In this document: in pieces, positions 7,743 through 15,253 of the stretch | Layout: each line of letters starts with the position of its first letter | Numbering within the stretch: position 1 is the first letter of the stretch | Assembly: GCA_033296885.1 (NCBI GenBank) | Contig: MU864128.1 | Span: 1-15,253, forward strand | Length of the DNA stretch: 15,253 bases | Source: Triangularia verruculosa | Taxonomy: Eukaryota; Ascomycota; Sordariomycetes; Sordariales; Podosporaceae | Reading direction: 5' to 3' | Notes under the pieces: generated by a model | Seen by the model: the letters and a program-made list of their open reading frames with translations, nothing else | The model's database searches: none | Told to the model about the DNA's origin: nothing | Made by a program: the position numbers and the translations under genes

Positions 7743-8643
7743 TATTATAATACTAATAAAAACTAAGCCCGAGGTATTAGAAAGCTTTATTAAACTACAG
7801 TATAATATACTCTACTATATTAAAAGGCACTATATACGAAGAATTACTATAAACTTTCGGACTTCCGATATATTTATATATACTTTAATACGAACGCTAT
7901 AGAAAAACTATAAAAAACTATCGTATATTATAGAAAGTATATTTAAACTATAATAAAAGACTCCTATATATAAAGAAAATATTTATAAAAGTTTTCCTAA
8001 TTTATTATACTTTAGAATTCATAAATTTAATTAACTTTTATTAAAAAAATATTCTTATTATTAATAAGATATTAATTATATTAATTAATATTATAATCGA
8101 TAAAATTGCTATTTCTATATACTTTAGGGATAGTAATTATATTTCGAATATTACTATTATTAATATCGGTAAGGCCGAAGTAATTATAATCCTTAAAATA
8201 ATATCGGAAATTATATCTATATTTAAACTCGACTTTATTAAAGTATATTTCGCCTTAACTTTCTATACTTTTAAATACTTTAAGTATTAAAATTATATTG
8301 ATTAAATATTAAAGGATATTATAATAATCGAAAGATATAAGGAAATATTAATAAAATAGAAAAAGTCGTTCGAAAAGCCGGAATATTAAGGGTATAGTTA
8401 ATAATTAATAAAAAAGTAATTATTTATAACCGGAAAAAAGTAGTATTAAATAATAAACGATATTAAAGGATATTAAAAATTAATTAATAAAGTAAATAAA
8501 AAGATCGGTCGTATATCGTTGTAATATTAAATATTTATATTATAAGTTAAATGCGGGCCTATAAAGTAACTAAAATTAACTATTTTACCTATTCGACCCT
8601 TATATCCCCCCTACTCGCGAGGACCTAAGTCCCTACAAGTAGG
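7743..8643 (+). mobile_element. U element copy U6, full length with 12-bp target duplication
   Basis: This is the reference copy of U, 901 bases. The order is: head 'tattataatactaataaaaa' and 'ctaagcccgagg'; a middle block (to 8336); a block with 'aaaagccggaatattaaggg'; two minisatellite units (8450-8475); 'ggtcgtatatcgttgtaata'; then 'atatcccccctactcgcgag', which runs into the terminal hairpin ending at 8643. The exact repeat tttcggtagtat sits immediately outside both ends (7731-7742 and 8644-8655). The host sequence, U5, is in the opposite orientation. It has no open frame and no terminal inverted repeat. The long duplication is unlike the 2-9 bases typical of many TIR transposons and the 4-6 of LTR elements; target-primed non-LTR insertion fits the length, but no reverse transcriptase is present and no A-tail is seen. 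Confidence 0.75.
8610..8643. repeat. Terminal hairpin of U6
   Basis: This is the best-preserved hairpin: arms cctactcgcgaggac and gtccctacaagtagg, loop ctaa. The arms differ from perfect complementarity at four positions, all transitions. Its last base (8643) touches the target duplication, so the hairpin is the true terminus of the element. Confidence 0.85.
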
Positions 8644-8655
8644 TTTCGGTAGTAT

Positions 8656-9003
8656 ACTTTTAATATTATTTAATATAATTTAGTATTTTAAAATATTTTC
8701 GTCGGTATTTTAATAGTAATTAATATAAAGGTTATTAATTCTATAGTAGATAAATTAGGAAAAGTTCTATGAGTATTTTTTTATATATAGGAGTTTTTTA
8801 CTATAATTTAAGTATACTTTATATAGTACTTCGTATTTTTTTATAGTTTTTTTATAGCGTTTATATTAAAATATACGTAAATATATCGGAAGTCCGAAAT
8901 TTATAATAATTTTTATATACGTTATACTATATAGTAAGTAAGGCACACTACTATTATTTAATAATACTTTCTAGGCTTCGGGCTTAGTTTTTACTATTTT
9001 TAT
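8656..9003 (-). repeat. U5, head part
   Basis: From about 8730 the sequence matches the U head in inverse orientation ('gataaattaggaaaagttct', 'tatagcgtttatattaaaat', 'ggcttcgggcttagttttt'), ending near 9003. The first ~75 bases (8656-8730) match U2 weakly or not at all. Together with 7381-7742 it makes one U interrupted by U6. The first 12 bases outside U6 (8644-8655) are the second copy of the duplication. Confidence 0.65.
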
Positions 9004-9223
9004 AATTATTTATTTAATATTTAAACAAACGCTTTCCTTATTAGTTTTAAAATATTAAAAGGTTTATATTTAATGTTTTAAGAAATTAAAATAGTATATA
9101 TTTTATCTTTAAATTATTAAAGTTTATATATATACCTTATATAATTATTAAAACTTTAACTTTATATTAACTTACATTTTATTAATTAAAATAACCGTTT
9201 AAATAAACTATTATATAAATATA
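9004..9223 (+). repeat. Degraded fragment of the copia element's 5' region
   Basis: The segment aligns with about 10078-10320: 'attaaaaggtttatatttaa' against 'atttaaaggcctatatccaa', 'ttatatatataccttatata' against 'ttatatatatactccatata', and 'ccgtttaaataaac' against 'ccgtttaggtagac'. Nearly every difference is a transition, and this copy is the more decayed. It is hemmed in by the head end of U5 on the left and an R1 copy on the right, so it is a remnant of a second copia copy, or an old LTR. Confidence 0.65.
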
Positions 9224-9970
9224 TTTTTAGGTTCGTTAGTTTATATAGAAAGTAATAAATATTATATAAATATAATATCTTACGATTATTATAAAAGTAG
9301 TAGTCTCTTTATAGCTATTAATATTATACTAAATTAGTTATTCCTATTAAATATTTCTAATAATAATTACTGTTAAATACTACTATATACGTTATATTTA
9401 TTCGACGACTTTCTCCCTTTAATAATAAACCTCTTTCTATATATTATTATTGTAAATATATATATTTAGATCTAACTTAAGATCTATATATTCCTAACTA
9501 AAGTAATAAAGTATTTTAAATTAACCTTAATCTAACCCGTCGAGGTTTATTTAAGCGATTTACTAAACTCGGGATCTTATTTCCTTTCGCTTATTAAGTA
9601 ATTTAAAGATAAATAATATCTTAAAGTCGATAAATATTAACTTCTTTTTACTTTTCGAATAATAAAAAACGAAATAAATATATCGCTTAATTATAATTAT
9701 TAATAAATCGATTAACTATATATATTTAATACGTTAATCATATTTATCGAAAATATTAATTAAAATAATTTATTTTAGTAAAATTCTTAGTATAAATTAA
9801 ATATTTTAATTAAAATATAAAATAAAGAGAGAAAATTAAAAGTAAAAGAATTATAGTATTATAAAGTAATTTACCGGTTAATAAGGAAGTTATTAATATA
9901 GTAATAAATAATATAATAAAAGAAACGTTTAAAAGGTTTAAACTATATTGTTATATTATATATTATTAAA
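9224..9970 (-). repeat. R1 repeat copy i, inverted, truncated at its far end
   Basis: The segment starts 'tttttaggttcgttag' like copy f and follows R1 through 'attcgacgactttctccctt' and 'acccgtcgaggtttatttaa' to 'aaaaggtttaaactatattg' and 'tatattattaaa' at 9970. The last ~150 bases of R1 are missing where the copia 5' region begins. Parts of this copy are less mutated than the others ('taatctaacccgtcgaggt', 'aactcgggatcttatttcc'). Confidence 0.75.
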
Positions 9971-10440
9971 ATAGGTCCCTATATAGCCTAATTTATAGTG
10001 GATTAACTGCTATAATACTACGCGGTATTGGCTATAGCCGAATATTGGATTTAGCCGAGTTAACTCTTCCGAGAGCCTACCCGGTAATTAATACCTACCC
10101 GGTACTTAAGGAAGGGCTCTACTTACTACTTTTAGGGTATTTAAAGGCCTATATCCAACGCTTTAGTAAATTAAAATAGCCTATATTCTATATATAAATT
10201 ATTAAGACTTATATATATACTCCATATAATTAATGGAACTTTAACCCTACGTTAATCCGTACTTTAGTAATAGGGGGGGCCGTTTAGGTAGACTTTTATA
10301 TAGGCGTAAATCACTTTTGCCTTTTATTTATAGTAATCGGGGTTTTATAGGCTAAACTTTAGTCTATTTATCCGCCTTAAGGGGTAAAGCCTTATAGGTT
10401 AATTAGAGGGTATATAGTAGAGGTCGAGTATAAACTTTAT
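9971..10440 (+). other. Probable 5' LTR and leader of the copia element
   Basis: This stretch is richer in G and C than the rest of the element ('gaatattggatttagccgag', 'ggtaattaatacctacccgg', 'aggaagggctctactt', a run of seven g near 10266). It begins 'ataggtccctatatagcc', where a former TG terminus could read ta. It contains the palindrome ggctatagcc (10031-10040), and a relict copy of part of it lies at 9004-9223. I cannot find a convincing tRNA primer-binding site or the LTR's right end, and there is no second LTR to compare with, so the assignment rests on position and composition. Confidence 0.45.
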
Positions 10441-11042
10441 TATAAAGGATATAATTAAATTATAGAAAGTTAATATTATAAATATAGAAAGTTATTTATT
10501 AATTTTTTATTATATAATATTTATAAAGTACTATAACTTTAGTACTTTAATAGTAAATTATGAATATTATATATAATAATTTCGTTATACTATAAATATT
10601 ATAAGTATATATCGTTATAAGGCTTTTAAGTTTATATATAAGTTATATTTATTTAAATAGGTTATAAGTCCGGAAAATATTTAGTTAAGTAATAGGTTTA
10701 TAAGTATTTTTATTATTTAGAGCTTTTTTAAATTAAATTAAAAGTTTATATTTATTATAAATTATTAATTTATAGAAGTTTATTATTTATAAATTAGATT
10801 ATTTTAACGAAAATTAAGTTTATTATTATCTTTATTTATATTATTCCGGGAATATTATAAAGTTTAATTTAAACTGCTTTACATTAAAATTATAGGTTTA
10901 ATAAAGTATTAAAAACTTATAAATTATAAATTTATAAATATTAATAATAGTACTTTTTATTATATATTTAGGTTAAAGTAAAGTAATTTTATTAAATTTA
11001 AAGCAAGTAAAATATAAAAAATTAATATTTTTAACTATTATT
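10441..11042. other. Unassigned AT-rich stretch before the gag-like region
   Basis: About 600 bases in which I recognise nothing. It is part of the copia element by position. The frame with codon starts of remainder 2 has somewhat few stops between about 10405 and 11030, but the implied residues are mostly I, Y, F, K, N and L and carry no recognisable motif. It could be leader sequence or a frame-shifted N-terminus of gag. Confidence 0.3.
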
Positions 11043-12560
11043 ATTATTAATAGTTATAGTTATTTATTATATAAAAGTATAGGCTTTATAAACTTAATTC
11101 TTTATTAAAAAAAGACTTATAGGAAATTATTTTAAGCTAAAGTTATACCTTATAAGTTTTAATTTAGCGGTATTAAACCTAGTTCTTTATAGAACTTTAT
11201 TATATAAAACTTAGGGTCCGGGTAGGGGCTTTTCGGGGAAAGTAAGTATTTAAATTTATAATATATTTAAAAGTTATTTATAATTTAATAAAATTAAATT
11301 AAAGCCCTATAAACTACTATAAATAAAGTAGTTAATATTTTAAATATATTATAATTAGTTTAAGATACGGTTATTTAAGTTATTAAGAATATTATAAAGT
11401 AAATAGTTAAAGTTATTACGGTAATTACTTAATAGTAAACTTAAATAATTTAGTAAACCGTTTAAGTTATTATTAAAGTATAAGTTTAATAGTTTATTTA
11501 AGTTATTACCGGCCCTAAATTAACCTCCGAACTTATTATTTTAATATTTATTATATAAGTTTTATAGTTTATAAATTTATAAAGGGTTCTCTATACTATT
11601 ATTATTATTAAAACAATTAAAAAAGTTTATAAATTTCCCTTTAATTAGCGCTTTATAGGCTTTAAGAACTTTAACTTTTAAAAGTAAGGTTTAAATATTA
11701 TACTTTAAACTATTAATATAGCGGTATTTATAGAGGATTTTATTATAATTTCCTATTAAAATAATATAGAATAAGCTTTATTACTAATATTACTTCGAAA
11801 TAATATAGGCCTTAGCCCTTAGGTTTCGATTTTATAGTAAATTAACTTTATTAAGGCCTATAAGTTATTAATTTAACGGTATTTTTATAATATTAAATTA
11901 TAATATAGGAACTTTTATAAAAAATATTACTTTTTAAAATTTATTAAATTTATTAAATTTATAGTAGATTTTAACGTTAAATTCTTTAACTTTATAAGTT
12001 AGTTTATATTAACCGGTATTAATTTTTAGTTCGTAGATTAAATAAATAAATATTTTTAAGTTATAAAAAAGAGCTTTTTATAGTAAATTAAAAAGTAAAG
12101 AAGTACTATTTAAATTACTAAGGCCTTTAGTTAAAACTTAAATATTATTAACCTTAGTTTTTTAATAACCGATTTATTAGAAGAATAACGTATTTTAACT
12201 TTAATTATTATTAAAGGGATAGTTTATTATAGTAAAGAGGGCGTTAATAAAGGCTTTAAAAGTAAAAGTAAAAAAGTTAAAGGCTTTAAAAATAGTAAAG
12301 GAGGTTTTTTATAGAAGAAGAAGAAAAAGTAGAAGGGCTTTAAAAATACTAAGGGTTTTAAAAAGTAAAAGGATAAAGCCGATAAGGCCGATAAGGTTAA
12401 GTTAAAGGTTTCTTTTACTTATATAATAGGTTTTTATAATTTAAATATAAGTAGTTTTAAAAATATTAATAACGATAGTAATAATTATATTATAATATTT
12501 ATAAATTATATTTTAAGTGCTTTAAGTTTTAAAAATATTAAAAGTAAAGCCTATATAGTT
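11043..12560 (+). pseudogene. gag-like region of the copia element
   Basis: Capsid-type polyprotein part of a copia element, read in the same frame as the protease that follows. The visible order is: a short coding-like stretch LGSGRGLFGESKY (near 11205-11245); a segment dense in TAA/TAG with T, V and I (about 11280-11520), which implies a former Q/T-rich linker; a gag-domain-like segment (about 11560-12180) with FPFN, FIEDF, FIKAYKLL and DLLEE (about 12171-12185); then a strongly basic K/S/G-rich tail (about 12240-12400) of the type that binds RNA. No CCHC zinc knuckle can be made out; Cys and His codons would mostly have become Tyr under RIP. More than twenty stop codons interrupt the frame. 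Confidence 0.6.
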
Positions 12561-12870
12561 TATAAAAAAAACGCTTTACTATACGATATAAGATTTATAA
12601 ACTATATTATTAACGATAAGAAGTAATTTATAGATTTTAAGTCCTTTAGTAATATTAAATCCATTATTATAGATAATAGTTTTATAAAATTAAAGGTTTA
12701 AGGTCTTATTATATTTATTATATTTTTTTAAATGAATTTACTAAAATATATTAAGTTTAGGTTTAAGAATACCTTATATATTTTTTAATTTAATATTAAA
12801 TTTTTAATAAAATAATATATTATAAGGTAAGTAAATAGTTCGATAAAGAGATCCTACGGAAGTTTAATAA
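12561..12870 (+). pseudogene. copia aspartic protease remnant
   Basis: Processing protease of the copia polyprotein, directly after the gag basic tail and in its frame. At 12579-12620 the frame reads LLYDIRFINYIINDKK. Undoing C-to-T and G-to-A changes gives the family hallmark D-T-G-S-T-N-H with N-D downstream; the catalytic Asp codon (gat, 12585-12587) survives, while Thr, Gly and Ser of the active-site loop are now I, R and F. Further on, NTLYIF followed by a stop and FNIKFL (about 12768-12806) corresponds to the LYVP..NLL segment at the end of copia proteases. It cannot be functional as it stands. Confidence 0.75.
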
Positions 12871-12940
12871 AGCCCTTATTATTACTTTTAACTTTTAAAA
12901 GTTAAGTTTTTTCTTTAATTTATAGGACTTTAAAGTTTCT

Positions 12941-14345
12941 AAGTTATATTATAATATAAGTTATAATATTATAAATTAAAAGTATAAATTTATTATAAAG
13001 TTATTTAATAAACTTTTAATTTAAAAAAATAATTATAAAAAAGTTAATTTTAGCTTTTTTAAACTTAATAATAGGCCTATAAAACCGAATAATAATTCTA
13101 TTATTAACTTCGATTTAAGTTTTTAAAAGGTAAAACCTTATATATTTAAAGGATTTAAGTAAAACTATAAAAAAGGTTTTAACCGGAATATATTTAAAGG
13201 AATAAAGTCCTATAAATTTATAAAAGGTTTTAATAACTTAGGTAATTTCGGTTCCGGAGAATTTAATCGGAGTATATTTAGTAAAAAAGAGTTCTATAGA
13301 TTTATAGAAAGTCTTAAAAGTTTAAGTACCCTCGGTTTTAATAATTAAAATGAAGTCCGGAGGAATTATATATTTAAGGGGGTATTTAAAAAATACTTTT
13401 AATATTATTATAAGCGAAGAATATTATTAAAGGTTTATAAAAGTAATATTAAATTAGTATATAAAGTTAAATTATTTAAGTTTTTTATTATTAAAGAAGA
13501 TTATTAAAATTATAATCGATATACTTAATTTAAATAAAATAAAGAATATTAATTTTTAATATTCGGTTTATATTAAAGTTAAAGTAGTAAGAAAAATACC
13601 CTTTTTTATTATACTTAATTTACTAAAGGTATTAAGTTTTATTAAGGGTAATATATTTAAAATTAAACTTACGTTTTATAATAAGTTACTTATAGTTTTA
13701 CTATTAATAGATAGAAAATTAAAGTATCGGTAAATCTTTTTTTTACTTAATACCGAAGGAAAAACAGTTTATATTATTATTAAGGGTTTTTTTTAAGCCT
13801 ACGTAATAAATATAAAACTTATTTAGTTAAATTTAAATTCGACGAAGGTAAAGAAATTAACCGGAAATTATAAGTTTACTTTATTAAAAAAGGCGTTAAA
13901 TTCGAGAGTTTAAACCTTTATATTTATAAATAAACGGCCTAATTAAATATTTTATTAAAGTATTTTTAAAATATTTAAAGGCTATAATAATATTATTATA
14001 ATTTCCTTAGTACCTTTAGTACTATATAGCGCCCTCGGTACTTATTATAATTAATTATAGCGCTATAAATAATAAGTAATTAGCCCTTAAATAAATATTA
14101 TTTAATAAATTAAAACCTTTTATAATTTATACTTTAAGTTTCGTTTACTATAAGGCTATTAGATTAATTATAAAGGTATTAATTCCAAAAGAAAAGCTTA
14201 TAAAGGCTTATAAATTAACGTTCTATATTAAAAATAGGACTTTATTAATAATATTTAATACTAAAATCTATTTAGTTTAGATACCGAGTATAAGAGTAGT
14301 AATTAAAACCTTTATTTTAAAAATATTAAATAAATATATTATAAT
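12941..14345 (+). pseudogene. copia integrase remnant
   Basis: DNA-integration domain of the copia polyprotein. The pre-core region (12941-13700) is a low-stop stretch whose frame I cannot settle; the HHCC zinc finger is not resolved. The catalytic core is seen at 13790-13950 in remainder-2 frame: NKYKTYLVKFKFDEGKEI, with the Asp of DEG at 13841 fitting the second acid of D-D-E, then GVKFES and a stretch of stops where TPEQNG-type sequence is expected; the third acid is not visible. The C-terminal part at 14182-14345, now in remainder-1 frame, reads IPKEK...KAYKLT, then a gap to TKIYLV, stop, IPS, then VVIKT, matching the IPKEKR-KLAPR-YRVWIPS-VV.T pattern of fungal copia integrases. A frame change lies between about 13950 and 14180. 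Confidence 0.75.
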
Positions 14346-14679
14346 TTAATAGGTTATTATAATTATAAAAAGGGATATTATTATTTTAAAAGGGGATTTA
14401 AGCCGAAAAAGGGTATAATTATTATTAAAACTATTTTAAATTAATATTAAAGTTATTACTTTATTATTAAAGAGTAATTTAATCGATAATATAATTAAGG
14501 ATATTTCGCTATTTAATAGTAATTTAGGGCTTATAAATTCTACTATAAGTTTATAAAATAGTTTAGAATTTTTTAATAAAAGCCTATTATTTATAAAAGT
14601 AAATAAAATATTTATAATTAATACCGAAAATAATATCGATATAAATATAATTTATGTTAATTAATTCGTTTATTTATTA

Positions 14680-15253
14680 ATGGAATTAATTAAAATTTAT
14701 TATTATAGGACTATTAAAGTTAAAATAAAGCTTTTTTAAAAATTTTAAACGTTAAAGTAAGTATTAAAGAGTTTTAAAAAAGAACTTTAGTTTAAAGTTA
14801 TTTATAATAGATTTAAATAAATAATAAATTAAAGTATTTTTAGGTTTTTACTTTCCGGGGTTTTTTTAAAGGACCGAATGTTATTTATAAACCGATTAAT
14901 ATTACGGAAAAAGATTAATTAAGAAAATAAGTTTTTAAAGTATAAGGCTGAATTAATAGTTAAGGGATTCTTATAGAAAAAAGGTTTAAATTTTATTAAG
15001 AATTTTACTTTTACTTTAATATTATTTATTTAGTATATATTATTTACTATAATAGTTTTATTTAATTAGAAAATTAAATAAATTAATTTTATAAGGGCTT
15101 TCTTTAATAAGTATTTAAAAGAAAAGAATTATATAATTATACTTAAAGGCTTTTATAAATTCTATTAATAAGTCGATTAAATTATTAAAAATAAATTTTA
15201 AAAGTAAAATTTTAAACTTAAAGAAAAGTAAATAGTTTATTTATAAAAGGTTT
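14680..15253 (+). pseudogene. copia reverse transcriptase remnant, N-terminal part
   Basis: Start of the RNA-dependent DNA polymerase, in the same frame as the integrase C-terminus. YKAELIVKGF (14941-14970) corresponds to the copia hallmark YKARLVAKGF, followed by KKGLNFIKNFTFTL for Q.G.DF.ETF.P.. At 15082-15170 INFIRAFFNKYLKEKNY and LKGFYKF match D(V/F)..AFLNG.L.E.IY and P.GF. The first catalytic Asp has become Asn (aat, 15085-15087), a G-to-A change. At 15210-15253 a stretch matching YGLKQSPR.WY follows. Stops are scattered. YVDD and RNase H lie beyond the window, so completeness cannot be judged, but this copy cannot encode an active enzyme. Confidence 0.85.

Larger units (their letters stand above)
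9971..15253 (+). mobile_element. Ty1/copia-type retrotransposon, RIP-inactivated, right end outside the window
   Basis: The order of parts on the plus strand is leader/LTR-like DNA, gag-like region, aspartic protease, integrase, reverse transcriptase; integrase before reverse transcriptase is the Copia (Pseudoviridae-like) order and excludes Gypsy. Protein motifs are visible only when TAA/TAG are read as former CAA/CAG/TGG and common C/T changes are allowed for. The coding part shifts frame at least twice (codon starts divisible by 3 in gag-protease, remainder 2 in the integrase core, remainder 1 in the integrase C-terminus and reverse transcriptase). The left end follows directly on a truncated R1. 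The 3' LTR is not in the window. Confidence 0.85.

Noticed and set aside
7743..8643. U as a Helitron, because of the hairpin near one end
   Set aside because: It has no TC start and no CTRR end, the hairpin is at the terminus rather than ~10 bases inside it, and a 12-bp target duplication is present, which Helitrons do not make.
12945..13570. A separate host gene, because this stretch has long runs without stops
   Set aside because: It lies between the copia protease and integrase, stops interrupt it on the RIP pattern, and the runs occur in two frames at once, as expected for low-complexity AT-rich DNA.
1..15253. Mitochondrial or other organelle DNA, because of the extreme A+T content
   Set aside because: A copia retrotransposon, interspersed multi-copy repeats and loss of CA/TG but not CG point to nuclear DNA under RIP. 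No mitochondrial protein or rRNA gene is seen.
9971..15253. A Ty3/gypsy element
   Set aside because: Integrase motifs (13790-14345) precede the reverse transcriptase motif (14941), and the protease and reverse transcriptase signatures are of copia type.

Overview
The window looks like a heavily mutated, AT-rich, gene-free block of a filamentous ascomycete (Pezizomycotina) nuclear genome. Three things in the sequence point there. First, CpA and its complement TpG are almost absent while TpA is hugely over-represented, and C survives mostly in CG, CC or CT contexts; this is the signature of repeat-induced point mutation (RIP). Second, almost everything belongs to a few repeat families present in several copies in both orientations. 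Third, the right third holds a Ty1/copia-type retrotransposon riddled with TAA/TAG codons. I find no intact host protein-coding gene.

Layout. Positions 1-2030 are a scrambled cluster of copies of a ~0.93 kb non-coding repeat, which I call R1. Positions 2028-4560 hold a copy of a second ~0.9 kb non-coding element, which I call U. This copy (U1) is split by an opposite-orientation U (2441-3384) and by an R1 (3511-4454). Positions 4573-7280 hold two more R1 copies with U fragments. The second R1 is split by a ~650 bp island (6045-6693) that has largely escaped RIP, carries a tRNA-like sequence on the minus strand and ends in ~100 bp of the U head. Positions 7381-9003 hold another U (U5) that again carries an opposite-orientation U inside it (7743-8643); this inner copy is bounded by an exact 12-bp direct repeat. 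Positions 9004-9223 are a degraded fragment of the copia element's 5' region, followed by another R1 (9224-9970). From 9971 to the end lies the copia element: 5' LTR/leader-like sequence, gag-like region, protease, integrase and the start of reverse transcriptase. It is cut by the window edge.

How the parts relate. There is no pathway or operon. The content is a nested graveyard of elements whose order of insertion can be read: U into U, R1 into U, and the low-RIP island into R1. The U family is the most interesting part. It has no recognisable coding capacity, one end is a 15-bp-arm hairpin beside a 10-bp minisatellite, and its best copy has a clean 12-bp target duplication. I do not recognise U or R1 as named families. 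All repeat boundaries come from reading and aligning by eye, so they should be taken as accurate to about 5-20 bases unless a junction is stated as exact.
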